Below, one piece after another: positions 55,502-63,768 of a DNA stretch of 64,000 nucleotides (positions are counted from its first letter, which is position 1; each line of letters opens with the position of its first letter). The notes under the pieces are model-generated. The model did no database searches, was not told where the DNA came from, and saw only the letters and a program-made list of their open reading frames with translations. The stretch is from Polyangium spumosum (GTDB lineage Bacteria; Myxococcota_A; Polyangia; Polyangiales; Polyangiaceae): NCBI RefSeq assembly GCF_009649845.1, contig NZ_WJIE01000006.1, positions 248,001-312,000 of the forward strand, given 5' to 3'. Made by a program: the position numbers and the translations under genes.

Positions 55502-56829
55502 AACTGCCCGTCGCGCTCGCCCTGCTCCTGCCGGCCGCCCTCGTCGCTTGTGAGGCGCCGCCGGGTTCGTCCTCTTCGTCCACGTCCGCGTCCGACGCCG
55601 CGAGCCCGAACGCGAGCATCCTGCCCGCGCCGCTCGCCACCGAGGCCGACGAGCCCACGGACGCTGGCCCGCCTGACGGCGCGCCGATCGGCCTTTTGGC
55701 CGACCCCTCGGGCCGGCTCATCGTGCCGGACGCGGGCCCGCCGCCGCCGGGGGTCTTGCGCGGCGACGAGGCGATCGCCGCCGAGGCGCCGGCCTCGAAG
55801 GACCTCGCGGGCGCCACGCTCGAGGCCGTCTTCCGCCTGCGCGACGTCCCGCCCGCGCCCCGCGCGCCCGAGGTCTCGCAGGACGGCATCAAGGCCGCGG
55901 CGGAGCTCACGGCGCCGAAGTGGAAGATCGACCTCACCGACACGGGCCGCATGCGGATCGAGTTCGCCTCGCGGGCGATGCCGCTGCCCAAGCGCTCGGA
56001 GATCCGCGCGCGCGCCGATCGGTACGGCCACGTCGTGCTCTGGCCCGACGCGACCGACTACCGCGTCGTGCCGCCCGGGGCGCTTCGTACGGTGCTCGGC
56101 GAGCGACGCGTCGACGTCACGCCGCTCTCGCCCGGCGTCGCGCGTCCGCTCGGCGACGGCAAGCGGCTGCAGCTCGCGACGCGCAAGGTGGAGATCACCT
56201 CGAGCCTCGGCTCGGTGCGGCTCGAGCTCGGCAAGTCCGCGGAGATCGGCGAGGGCGGCGCGCTTCTCTGCCGCGCGCTCGTGGAGATCGTCGGCGTCGA
56301 TCCGCGCACGTCGGTTTGTCAGAGCGGCGAGGTGCCGCTCGCGGCGGCGTACACGTGGCAGGACGGCGGCGGCATCGACTTCGAGGTCACGACGTTGACG
56401 CGCCGCACGGACATCCCGACGAACGAGACGCTCGTGCCGCCGCCTGGATCGGCGTACCAGGCGAGTGGCCTTCCGACCTCGCCGGGCGGCGTGTTCCTCA
56501 CGCGCGACGAGGTCGCCGCGTTCCGCACCGGGGTGCCGCAGGGCCTTGGTCCGAGCACGGATCCGCTCGCGCCGGGTGAGGGGTTCATCGCGGTGAACGC
56601 GTCCGACATGCTCGCGTACGTGCTCGTGGACGGCGTGCCCGTGGTGGCGGTCCCGCCGAACGATCAGCGTTACGTGATCGGCACGGCGCGGGGCCGCTAC
56701 GTGATCCAGTGGCGCACGTTCCTCGGTGATCGCATCGGCCCGTCGAGCACGATCGACATGCCGGCGCGGCTCTCGTTCGGCGAGGCGCCGGACGCGGGCG
56801 CGCCGGACGCGGGCGGGACCTCGAACTAG
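55498..56829 (+). CDS. Lipoprotein of unknown function
   Basis: A 443-residue lipoprotein (lipobox ALVAC). A Ser/Ala/Pro-rich linker of about 90 residues is followed by about 330 residues of beta-rich sequence, with an IDLTDTGRMRIEFASRAM core and several Cys in the middle; the C-terminus ends in an Ala/Asp/Gly-rich tail (FGEAPDAGAPDAGG). Not recognised. The start overlaps the HAD gene by 4 bp. Its TAG stop falls in a CTAG shared with the stop of the convergent thioesterase gene. Confidence 0.78.
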   Translation: MKLPVALALLLPAALVACEAPPGSSSSSTSASDAASPNASILPAPLATEADEPTDAGPPDGAPIGLLADPSGRLIVPDAGPPPPGVLRGDEAIAAEAPASKDLAGATLEAVFRLRDVPPAPRAPEVSQDGIKAAAELTAPKWKIDLTDTGRMRIEFASRAMPLPKRSEIRARADRYGHVVLWPDATDYRVVPPGALRTVLGERRVDVTPLSPGVARPLGDGKRLQLATRKVEITSSLGSVRLELGKSAEIGEGGALLCRALVEIVGVDPRTSVCQSGEVPLAAAYTWQDGGGIDFEVTTLTRRTDIPTNETLVPPPGSAYQASGLPTSPGGVFLTRDEVAAFRTGVPQGLGPSTDPLAPGEGFIAVNASDMLAYVLVDGVPVVAVPPNDQRYVIGTARGRYVIQWRTFLGDRIGPSSTIDMPARLSFGEAPDAGAPDAGGTSN

Positions 56830-57266
56830 ACCGTCTCGGGGCTACGAAACACGGCGGCGATCTCGGGCGGCAAGCGCTTCGGCGCGAGCTCGTTGCCCAC
56901 GCACGCGAGCAGCGTCTCGCCCTCGCAGATCACGTCGGCGCCGCGGACGATGCGGTAGCTGAAGCGCACGGTCACGCGCGAGACCTCGGCGCACGTCGTC
57001 TCCACGACGAGCGTCTCGTCGAAGCGCGCGGCCTTGCGGTAGCGGAGCTTGGCCTCGACGACGGGCAGGTGGATGCCCATCTCGACCCACTTCTCGTAGG
57101 AGATGCCGCGGCGGTGGAGCCAGTCGACGCGGCCGGCTTCGAAGTAGGTGAGGTAGTTGGCGTGGTGCACGATGCCCATGAGGTCCGTCTCGCAGAAGCG
57201 GACGGAGAGGGTCATGCGGCTCGTGAGGTGGGCGGGGGGCGGCTGTTTTTGGTCGGGGGCGGCCAT
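56826..57266 (-). CDS. Acyl-CoA thioesterase, YbgC/FadM-type hotdog fold
   Basis: A 146-residue cytoplasmic enzyme of the 4-hydroxybenzoyl-CoA thioesterase family. The active-site motif is FCETDLMGIVHHANYLTYFE, with the catalytic Asp, then WLHRRGISYEKWVEMGIHLP and VVETTCAEVSRVTVRFSYRI. It hydrolyses acyl-CoA or acyl-ACP; which chain length cannot be told. ATG 57266 is used; a frame open upstream has no hotdog sequence. It ends in a shared CTAG with the lipoprotein gene. Confidence 0.9.
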   Translation of the reverse strand: MAAPDQKQPPPAHLTSRMTLSVRFCETDLMGIVHHANYLTYFEAGRVDWLHRRGISYEKWVEMGIHLPVVEAKLRYRKAARFDETLVVETTCAEVSRVTVRFSYRIVRGADVICEGETLLACVGNELAPKRLPPEIAAVFRSPETV

Positions 57267-57406
57267 CACAAGACGTTGCCGGCCGGCGGCGGGTGCATGA
57301 AGGGTCGCCGGAGGGTGAGAGGGGCGGAGGACGGTACGATGGGAGGGGGCAGGGTGTAAAGGCACGCGCCGCGGCGCCCCGGGGCCTCGCCGGCGGCGGC
57401 GAATGC

Positions 57407-57610
57407 CCATCGTCATCCGGCCGGGAGGCCATCGTCATCCGGCCTGGAGGCCATCGTCATCCGGCCGGGAGGCCATCGGCAAACGCCGTCGTCATCACGT
57501 CGGGACGCGGTCGTCATCACGTTGGGACGCCGTCGTCATCACGGAGAGCGGTCTCGTCATCACGTCGGGACGCGGTCGTCATCACGGATGACCGGTCTCG
57601 TCATCCCGAA
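57407..57610. repeat. 22-bp-phased GTCATC array (nine units)
   Basis: GTCATC occurs at 57412, 57434, 57456, 57491, 57513, 57535, 57556, 57578 and 57600, so within the two blocks the period is 21-22 bp, two helical turns. The first three units are followed by CGGCC(G/T)GGAGGCC, the later ones mostly by CACGTCGGGACGC and variants. The regular spacing on one face of the helix suggests protein binding or DNA bending. Confidence 0.8.
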
Positions 57611-57622
57611 AAAGCCCCGTTG

Positions 57623-57778
57623 TCACCCGCCCATCGATCCTCGCAACGCCTCCCGGAACGCCCGCACGGCTTGGCTCTGGCTCGGCGATTCGAGGAAGCT
57701 CTGGAGTAGCCCGAGATCGAGCTCCGGCAAGAGAACGCTCCGAAGAACCCACCGGGAGCGAGCTCCCCCCACGTCCAC
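57623..57778 (-). pseudogene. Possible remnant of a gene C-terminus
   Basis: On the minus strand a 51-codon frame from GTG 57778 to TGA reads LPELDLGLLQSFLESPSQSQ followed by AVRAFREAL, which looks like a real helical C-terminus (regulator-like) rather than random translation. The codon immediately before the GTG is a TAG, so nothing continues upstream. It may be what is left of a deleted gene. Weakly supported. Confidence 0.25.
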
Positions 57779-57817
57779 CTAGGCGCCCCGCTCTGCCGGT
57801 GCTACCTCGCGCCCTCG

Positions 57818-58345
57818 ATGGCCACCAACGTCTCCACGATGATCGACTCCGACCGCATCGCCCAGCGCGTCCGCGAGCTCGGCGCCGAGATCACGCGCGA
57901 CTACGTCGGGCGCAACCTCGTCCTCGTCTGCGTCCTCAAGGGCAGCTTCGTCTTCACCTCCGACCTCGTGCGCCACATCGATCTGCCGATGCGCGTCGAG
58001 TTCCTCGGCGTGCGCAGCTACGGCGAGGACACCAAGTCCTCCGGCGTCGTGCAAATCACCCACGACCTCACCAAGCCCGTCGAGGGCGACGACGTCCTCG
58101 TCGTGGAGGACATCGTCGACACGGGCCTCACGATCGCGCACCTGCTCGACCTGCTCCGCACGCGCAAGCCCGCGAGCGTGAAGGTCTGCTCGCTCCTGCA
58201 CAAGCCCGCGCGCACGCGCATCCAGGTGCCGATCGACTACCTGGGCTTCACGATCGAAGACAAGTTCGTCGTGGGCTACGGGCTCGACTGGGCCGAGCGT
58301 TACCGCAACCTGCCGTATATCGGCCTCGTGGAGTCGTCGTCGTGA
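57818..58345 (+). CDS. hpt: Hypoxanthine phosphoribosyltransferase
   Basis: A 175-residue cytoplasmic purine-salvage enzyme that makes IMP (and GMP) from hypoxanthine (guanine) and PRPP. The PRPP loop is VLVVEDIVDTGLT. VCVLKGSFVFTSDLVRHID, LGVRSYGEDTKSSGVV and DYLGFTIEDKFVVGYGLDW complete the family pattern at normal length. ATG 57818 is the start, with an internal ATG eight codons on as an alternative. A small TPR-like gene overlaps its stop by 4 bp. Confidence 0.95.
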   Translation: MATNVSTMIDSDRIAQRVRELGAEITRDYVGRNLVLVCVLKGSFVFTSDLVRHIDLPMRVEFLGVRSYGEDTKSSGVVQITHDLTKPVEGDDVLVVEDIVDTGLTIAHLLDLLRTRKPASVKVCSLLHKPARTRIQVPIDYLGFTIEDKFVVGYGLDWAERYRNLPYIGLVESSS

Positions 58346-58659
58346 GCAAGCGCCTCGCGGCCCTGGAGAGCATGATCCAGAAGGGGTCGAAGGATCCCTT
58401 CGCCTGGTACGCGCTCGCGCTGGAGTACGCAGGGGCCGATCGGATCGACGATGCGCTCCGCACGTTCACCACGCTGCGCGACATGGATGCCGGCTACGTG
58501 CCGCAGTACCTGATGTGCGGGCAGATGCTCGTGAAGGCGGGGCGCGTGGACGCAGGGCGCGAGTGGCTCGAGGAGGGCGTCACGCGGGCGCGCGCCAAGG
58601 GTGATTCGCACGCGCTGTCGGAGATTCAGTCGGCTTTGTCGGCGCTCGACGACGACTGA
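58342..58659 (+). CDS. Small TPR-like protein
   Basis: A 105-residue cytoplasmic helical protein. DPFAWYALALEYAGADRIDD, ALRTFTTLRDMDAGYVPQYL and GRVDAGREWLEEGVTRARAK read as about two and a half tetratricopeptide repeats, a form common in myxobacteria as small protein-interaction adapters. GTG 58342 overlaps the hpt stop (GTGA). The last 34 bp overlap the end of the convergent rarA gene. Confidence 0.82.
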   Translation: MSKRLAALESMIQKGSKDPFAWYALALEYAGADRIDDALRTFTTLRDMDAGYVPQYLMCGQMLVKAGRVDAGREWLEEGVTRARAKGDSHALSEIQSALSALDDD

Positions 58660-60113
58660 GGCTTCGGTTCGTCAGAGCCGTCTGCGCTCTCTTTCCTCTC
58701 GTCGGACGACTCCCTCACCCCCATCCCCTCTCCCTCTCGGGAGAGGGGAGGAGATTGTTGCGCGCGGATCCATCGCACGCGCTCGGCGATCACCTTCTCG
58801 TAGCCGCGCTCGGTGGGCTCGTAGAAGCGCGTCCCGGCGATCGCGTCGGGCAGGTACGTCTCGCCCCACGCGACGCCGCCGCTCTCGTCGTGCGCGTGGC
58901 GGTATCCCGCGGCGTAACCCTCGCGCTTCATGAGGCCCGTCACCGCGTTGCGCAGCTTCATCGGCACGGGAAGGCTGCCCCGCTCGCGCACGACCTCCTG
59001 CGCCGCCTTCCACGCGGCGTTGCACGCGTTCGACTTGGGCGCGCACGCCAGGTAGATCGCCGCCTGCGAGAGGAAGTAGATGCCCTCCGGCATCCCCACC
59101 CGCTGGAACGCCGCGTCCGCCGCCACGGCCACGTCGAGCGCGCGCGGGTCGGCGTTGCCCACGTCCTCGCTCGCGAAGATCATCATGCGCCGCAAGAGGA
59201 ACAGCGGATCGTCGCCCGCCTCGAGCATGCGCATCAACCAGTAGATCGCCGCGTCCGGATCCGAGCCGCGCATCGACTTGATGAACGCGCTGACGACGTT
59301 GTAGTGCTCTTCCCCCGCCTTGTCGTAGAGCAGCGTCTTCTGCCCGCTCGTCTGCACCACGTCCTCACGCGTGACACTCGCACGCCCTTCACGCTTCGCC
59401 TCGTCGGCCGCGATCTCCAGCGTCGTCAGCGCCCTGCGCGCATCACCACCCGCGAGCTTCGCGATCGCCTCGATCGCCTCCTCGTCGGCGCCGATCGATC
59501 CCGCGAGACCCTCCTGCGATTCGAGCGCGCGGCGGAGCAGCTCCGTGATCCCCTTCTCGTCGAGCAGGTTCAGCCGGAAGACGCGGCAGCGCGAGAGCAG
59601 CGGCGCGTTCACGGCGAACGAGGGGTTCTCCGTGGTCGCGCCGATCAGCGTGATCGTCCCGTCCTCCACGTGCGGCAAAAACGCGTCCTGCTGCGCGCGG
59701 TTGAAGCGGTGGATCTCGTCGACGAAGAGGATCGTCCTCTTGCCCTCGTACGCGCGCGCCTCCTTCGCCGCGGCCATCACGACGCGTAGCTCCGGGATGC
59801 CGCCGAGCACCGCGTTGAACGGGACGAACCGCGCGCGCGTCGACTCCGCCACGATCCGCGCGAGCGTCGTCTTGCCCGATCCCGGCGGCCCCCAGAGGAT
59901 CATCGACGGCACACGATCGGCGGCGATCGCATGCGCGAGCAGCTTGCCCTCGCCGACGAGGTGGGATTGCCCCACGAGGTCCGAGAGCGCGCGTGGTCGC
60001 ATCCGCTCGGCCAGCGGCACGAGCTCGGCGAGCTTCGGATCACGCTTCAGCGCGGCCTCGAAGAGCGTCGGGCCGGCCTCCTTGTCGCCGCGGCTGCTCC
60101 TCCGCGCCGTCAT
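58626..60113 (-). CDS. rarA: Replication-associated recombination protein A (AAA+ ATPase)
   Basis: A 495-residue DNA-maintenance ATPase (RarA/MgsA/WRNIP1 family) that acts at stalled replication forks. It begins with LAERMRPRALSDLVGQSHLV, then Walker A GPPGSGKTTLA, Walker B TILFVDEIHRFNRAQQDA, sensor IGATTENPSF and arginine finger region LLSRCRVFRL, and the C-terminal tetramer part (YWLMRMLEAGDDPLFLLRRM; AGYRHAHDE). The last 45 residues (PPLSREGEGMGVRESS...) are outside the family and are encoded by a copy of the dispersed hairpin repeat, so the tail is probably recent. It converges on the TPR-like gene with a 34-bp overlap. Confidence 0.94.
   Translation of the reverse strand: MTARRSSRGDKEAGPTLFEAALKRDPKLAELVPLAERMRPRALSDLVGQSHLVGEGKLLAHAIAADRVPSMILWGPPGSGKTTLARIVAESTRARFVPFNAVLGGIPELRVVMAAAKEARAYEGKRTILFVDEIHRFNRAQQDAFLPHVEDGTITLIGATTENPSFAVNAPLLSRCRVFRLNLLDEKGITELLRRALESQEGLAGSIGADEEAIEAIAKLAGGDARRALTTLEIAADEAKREGRASVTREDVVQTSGQKTLLYDKAGEEHYNVVSAFIKSMRGSDPDAAIYWLMRMLEAGDDPLFLLRRMMIFASEDVGNADPRALDVAVAADAAFQRVGMPEGIYFLSQAAIYLACAPKSNACNAAWKAAQEVVRERGSLPVPMKLRNAVTGLMKREGYAAGYRHAHDESGGVAWGETYLPDAIAGTRFYEPTERGYEKVIAERVRWIRAQQSPPLSREGEGMGVRESSDERKESADGSDEPKPQSSSSADKAD
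58714..58750. repeat. Dispersed hairpin repeat inside the end of rarA
   Basis: CTCACCCCCATCCCCTCTCC followed by CTCTCGGGAGAGGGG is the same design, in reverse orientation, as the repeat at 12109-12143. It supplies the codons for PLSREGEGMGVRE in the RarA tail. Confidence 0.75.
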
Positions 60114-60116
60114 GCT

Positions 60117-60641
60117 TCACCGGTCCATCAGCGCGATCACCGCGCGCCGGATGCTCGACGGATCACGCCCCACGAAGCGCACCGTGCCCGATCTGTCGAC
60201 CACGAACGTGATGGGCACGCTCGACACGTCGAACGCGTACTGCAGCCGATGCCCGAAGTCGTAGACGATCGGGAACGACACCCCGAACGCCTCGGCCCCT
60301 CGCGCAGCGTCCTCCTCGTGGTCGTCGACGCTCACGCCGACGACCACGAGCCCCTCGGCGCGCCTGTCCTGATACAGCGCCTCGAGCGCGGGCATCGTCT
60401 GCTGACACGAGCCGCACCACGACGCCCAGAAGTCGATCACGGTCACGTGTGTGCGGAGCGTGCCCGGCACGTCGACCGAACGCTCGTCGATCGCGGTCTC
60501 GTGGAACGGCGGCGACGCCGCGCCGAGCAGCGGATGGCCCATCGACGCAGGCAGGGCCGGCGCGCAACCGAGGAGGCCGATCGCCCCCACGCAAGCGAAC
60601 ACGCGAGGAGCGAACAGGCTGAAATGAAGGCAGCCGCGCAT
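60117..60641 (-). CDS. TlpA/ResA-like thioredoxin-family lipoprotein
   Basis: A 174-residue periplasmic thiol-disulfide reductase. A lipobox (IGLLGC) follows a hydrophobic core, then a thioredoxin fold with VIDFWASWCGSCQQTMPALE, the CxxC motif, VVVGVSVDDHEEDA and the cis-Pro run SVPITFVVDRSG. Such proteins keep cysteines of apocytochromes and other envelope proteins reduced, so it might serve the Ccm system at 43.6-49.6 kb. It follows rarA by 3 bp on the same strand. Confidence 0.88.
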   Translation of the reverse strand: MRGCLHFSLFAPRVFACVGAIGLLGCAPALPASMGHPLLGAASPPFHETAIDERSVDVPGTLRTHVTVIDFWASWCGSCQQTMPALEALYQDRRAEGLVVVGVSVDDHEEDAARGAEAFGVSFPIVYDFGHRLQYAFDVSSVPITFVVDRSGTVRFVGRDPSSIRRAVIALMDR

Positions 60642-60678
60642 GATGATGGGAGACTCTAGGTCGCCTCTCCGGAGAAGG

Positions 60679-61371
60679 CTATCGCGCGCCGAAGATGGCC
60701 GTCCCCACGCGGACGATCGTCGCGCCCTCCTCGATCGCCACGTGGAAATCGTGGGACATGCCCATCGAGAGCTCGGGCAAGAGCGCGGGGGCCTCGAGCG
60801 TGTCGCGCAGCGCGCGCAGCCGCGCGAAGTACGGGCGGACGGCCTCGGGATCTTCGAGGTAGGGCGGGATCGCCATGAGCCCCACGACCCGCAGATGCTC
60901 GGCGCGCCGCGCCGCTTCGAGCAGCGCAGGCACGGCCTCGGGCGCGCATCCGGCCTTCGACGCCTCGCCGCCCACGTTCACCTCGAGCAACACGTCGAGC
61001 GTCCGCCCGAGCGCGCCCGCGCGTCGATCGAGCTCGGTCGCGAGCTCCTCGCGGTCGACCGTGTGGATCACGCTCGCCACGCTCGCCGCTTGTCTCGCCT
61101 TGTTGCGCTGGAGCGCGCCGATGAAGTGAAACCGCAGCTCCGCGAGGTCCGCGAGCAGCGCGGCCTTCTGCGCCATCTCCTGCACGTAGTTCTCGCCGAA
61201 GTCGCGTTGACCGGCGGCGTACGCCTCGCGGATCACCTCGGGCGGCTTGGTCTTCGACACCGCGACGAGGCGCACGGCGGTCGGGCTCCGCCCAGCTCGG
61301 ATCGCTGCTTCGTCGATGCGCGCTCGTACGGCGGCGAGGCGCGTGGAGATCGTGCCGTCTTGCTCGTTCAC
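60679..61371 (-). CDS. YggS family PLP homeostasis protein
   Basis: A 230-residue cytoplasmic PLP-binding protein (PLPHP, COG0325), which controls pyridoxal-phosphate levels and has no known enzymatic activity. The PLP lysine is in [50 protein letters not shown] and [20 protein letters not shown] are all present. The length is normal. The genes on either side do not suggest a pathway. Confidence 0.93.
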   Translation of the reverse strand: MNEQDGTISTRLAAVRARIDEAAIRAGRSPTAVRLVAVSKTKPPEVIREAYAAGQRDFGENYVQEMAQKAALLADLAELRFHFIGALQRNKARQAASVASVIHTVDREELATELDRRAGALGRTLDVLLEVNVGGEASKAGCAPEAVPALLEAARRAEHLRVVGLMAIPPYLEDPEAVRPYFARLRALRDTLEAPALLPELSMGMSHDFHVAIEEGATIVRVGTAIFGAR

Positions 61372-61545
61372 GGGGCCTCACGATACCGCGCCTCCCGCCC
61401 CTCGCGAGCGGCGGACCTGTGCCAGACGCGAGCGCGATCCGGGCGTCCGGGGACGTGCCAGGCTGTGCCGAAATCGAGCCCAGTTCCATCGTGGAAACGA
61501 CGATCCTCGACGTGGCATGATGGTTGCGGCACAACGTCCTCAGCC

Positions 61546-61911
61546 ATGCGAAAGCTTTTTGTCCTCTTTGTCGTCACGGGCTTCGCCATCTCGGCGTGTA
61601 CCTTCAACCCGCAGCCGGATCCGCCTGGAGCCAACGAGACCGCAGGCACCGCGGGCGCGGGCGGGGGCAACGCGACGGGCGCAGGCGGCGCGGGCGGCTT
61701 CTCGACGGACGGCGGCGACGCAGGTCCGGGCACCGGTGGTGAAGGCGGCGACAGCGGCCTGCCCGGCTCCGGGGGCGGCGGTGAGGGCGGCGGCGCTGGC
61801 GGCGAAGGCGGCGGCGGCGGCGAAGGTGGCGCCGGCGGCGCTGGTGGCGGCGGCGGCGCCGGTGGTTTTGGTGGCGCCGGCGGCGGCGAAGGTGGCTCCG
61901 GCTCCAAGTAG
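61546..61911 (+). CDS. Gly-rich lipoprotein
   Basis: A 121-residue lipoprotein (lipobox ISAC) with a mature part that is almost entirely Gly, Ala, Ser, Asp and Glu in short repeats (GGEGGGGGEGGAGGAGGGG). It probably forms an extended tether or a hydrated surface coat. Repeats of this kind are prone to length change by slippage. Not a known family. Confidence 0.72.
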   Translation: MRKLFVLFVVTGFAISACTFNPQPDPPGANETAGTAGAGGGNATGAGGAGGFSTDGGDAGPGTGGEGGDSGLPGSGGGGEGGGAGGEGGGGGEGGAGGAGGGGGAGGFGGAGGGEGGSGSK

Positions 61912-61932
61912 CGGCGCGTCGTCGAAGCCGAA

Positions 61933-61962
61933 GGAGCTGGCTCCCGCGCGGGAGTCAGCTCC
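61933..61962. terminator. Bidirectional hairpin between convergent genes
   Basis: GGAGCTGGCTCCC (61933-61945) pairs over 13 bp (one G-T) with GGGAGTCAGCTCC (61950-61962) around a GCGC loop. It lies at the meeting point of the Gly-rich lipoprotein and the cNMP-binding gene, so it can stop both. There is no T tract. Confidence 0.6.
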
Positions 61963-62458
61963 GGTTTGGCCGCGTGTACTCGTCGATCACGTTCGCCACG
62001 AGCTCGGCGAGCAGGTTGTCGCAGACCCGCAGGCGACGCGACATCTCGCGCGCGATGTTGAGCACGAGCAGCGAGTAGGCGCGCAGGTCGCGCCGGTAGA
62101 GCGAGTCGAGGTCGTGCGCGGTGATCCGCAAGAGCCTCGAAGGCGCCACGGCGCGCACCGTCGCCGAGCGCGGCAGCACGTCGAGGATCGACATCTCGCC
62201 GAACCAGTCGCCGGGCCCGAGCACGGCCACGCGTGTGTCGTGCTTGCGCTTCGAGTGCTTCAAGACCTCCATCTCGCCGTCGAGCAAGACGAACATCTCG
62301 CGACCGCTGTCGCCCTCGCGGAACACCACCGATCCAGGCGTGAGCTCGATCATCCCGAGCGAGCCCGAGAGGTCGTTCAAGACCTCGTCGCCGAGCCCGC
62401 CGAAGAGGCCGATCTCCCGCAACCGTTCGGTACCCTGGAAGCCGAGATTCAGAGACAT
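61955..62458 (-). CDS. Cyclic-nucleotide-binding domain protein
   Basis: A 167-residue cytoplasmic protein with one CAP-ED domain: IELTPGSVVFREGDSGREMF, then VAVLGPGDWFGEMSILDVLP, RSATVRAVAPS, the phosphate-binding cassette with E and R in place. There is no HTH after it (the last 40 residues are a helix), so it is not a CRP regulator; it may act as a sensor subunit. The partner is not adjacent. Confidence 0.85.
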   Translation of the reverse strand: MSLNLGFQGTERLREIGLFGGLGDEVLNDLSGSLGMIELTPGSVVFREGDSGREMFVLLDGEMEVLKHSKRKHDTRVAVLGPGDWFGEMSILDVLPRSATVRAVAPSRLLRITAHDLDSLYRRDLRAYSLLVLNIAREMSRRLRVCDNLLAELVANVIDEYTRPNRS

Positions 62459-62500
62459 ACGCCCTAGGTCGTGCTCACGATGACGCGGTCTGGCGAAAGA

Positions 62501-62950
62501 TCAACGAGCGGTGAGCTCCTTCGTGAACACGATCCGCTGTCTGCCCGGGCCGGCGTAGTCCTCGACCTGGGCCTTCGTCCAGCCGAGGGCGTCGTGGAAG
62601 CGCACCGAGCCCTCGTTTCCGAGCGTGGTGATCGCCTTCATCATGCGGCAACCCGTCGCTTGGCAGTCGGCCTCGAACGCGGTGTAGAGCAGGCGCGCGA
62701 CGCCGCGGCGCCGGTAGTCCGGATGGATGCCGACGATGTGCACGTACCCGACCGGCCCGTCGGGCGCGATGAACCCGAACAGGAAGCCCACGAGCTGATC
62801 GTCGTGCTCCACCACCCGCGCGAGCTTGCCGAGCTCGTAGAAGAAGATCGGGTGCGCGAGCGCGCTCGTGGGGCCGCCCCACCAGCGGTCGATCACGCGT
62901 ACGATCTCGTCGTAGTCGGACTTCTTGAGAGGTCTCGTCGTCAGCTCCAC
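62501..62950 (-). CDS. GNAT family N-acetyltransferase
   Basis: A 149-residue acetyltransferase. The acetyl-CoA site is in [18 protein letters not shown] (motif A, R/Q-x-x-G-x-G/A variant), with [20 protein letters not shown] at the end. The substrate is not known. GTG 62950 is chosen because a perfect AAGGAGG lies just upstream; longer frames lead into unrelated sequence. Confidence 0.88.
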   Translation of the reverse strand: MELTTRPLKKSDYDEIVRVIDRWWGGPTSALAHPIFFYELGKLARVVEHDDQLVGFLFGFIAPDGPVGYVHIVGIHPDYRRRGVARLLYTAFEADCQATGCRMMKAITTLGNEGSVRFHDALGWTKAQVEDYAGPGRQRIVFTKELTAR

Positions 62951-63042
62951 GGCGCCTCCTTCATGAGCCCGGCTCGGGCACCCCCAGCCTAGCCGCACTC
63001 GACCCGGGGACCCCACATCAAAAACATGCTAGCCGTAGCACC

Positions 63043-63768
63043 GTGAGCCTCGGCGCGATCCGCATCGCACCCTCGATACTTTCCGCAGATTTCGGTCGCC
63101 TCGCCGAGGAGGTCCGCGCCGTCGCGGCCGCCGGCGCCGACTGGATCCACGTCGACGTCATGGACGGGCGGTTCGTGCCAAACATCACGATCGGCCCGCT
63201 CGTCGTGCAAGCGGTCCGCGCCGCCACGACGCTGCCGATCGACGTGCACCTCATGATCGTCGAGCCCGAGAAGTACGTCGCGGATTTCGCGAAAGCCGGT
63301 GCCGACCTCATCAGCGTGCACGTGGAGGCCTCGCCGCACCTGCACCGCACCCTCCAGCAGATCCGCGCCCTCGGGAAGAAGGCCGGCGTCGTGCTCAACC
63401 CGGGCACGTCGGAGGAGGCGATCCGCTACGTGCTGCCCGACTGCGACTTCGTGCTCGTCATGAGCGTGAACCCCGGCTTCGGCGGACAGAAGTTCATCCC
63501 GAGCGCCTTGCCCAAGCTCGAAGCGCTGCGCCGCGTGATCGACGAGGAGGGCCTCGCCGTGGACCTCGAGATCGACGGCGGCGTCGCGGTCGGCACCGCG
63601 CGTGAGGTCGTCCGCGCAGGCGCGCGGGTGCTCGTCGCCGGCTCGGCCGTCTTCAACGCGGCCGCAGGCGCCGGGGAGCTCTCGTTCGACGAGCGCGTCG
63701 CGCGTTACGCCGCGGCCATCCGCGCGCTGCGCGAGGACGCGGAAAAGGGCGCAGGAGCCGCGGCGTGA
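63043..63768 (+). CDS. rpe: Ribulose-phosphate 3-epimerase
   Basis: A 241-residue TIM-barrel enzyme of the pentose-phosphate pathway that interconverts ribulose-5-P and xylulose-5-[51 protein letters not shown] and DLEIDGGV carry the metal and phosphate ligands. The start is GTG 63043. Its stop overlaps the next start by 4 bp (GTGA). Confidence 0.96.
   Translation: MSLGAIRIAPSILSADFGRLAEEVRAVAAAGADWIHVDVMDGRFVPNITIGPLVVQAVRAATTLPIDVHLMIVEPEKYVADFAKAGADLISVHVEASPHLHRTLQQIRALGKKAGVVLNPGTSEEAIRYVLPDCDFVLVMSVNPGFGGQKFIPSALPKLEALRRVIDEEGLAVDLEIDGGVAVGTAREVVRAGARVLVAGSAVFNAAAGAGELSFDERVARYAAAIRALREDAEKGAGAAA

Larger units (their letters stand above)
57267..57817. other. Spacer between thioesterase and hpt: 22-bp array and possible gene remnant
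   Basis: A 551-bp divergent spacer. It has a G/A-rich stretch with a possible RBS near the thioesterase start (57267-57360), the phased GTCATC array (57407-57610), and a short minus-strand frame (57623-57778) that may be a gene remnant. The promoter of hpt must lie close to 57780-57817. Frames that cross the array translate to low-complexity sequence and are not supported as genes. Confidence 0.7.

Noticed and set aside
57407-57610. CRISPR array
   Set aside because: Units are about 22 bp with no unique spacers, spacing is helical rather than 60-75 bp, and no cas gene is in the window.
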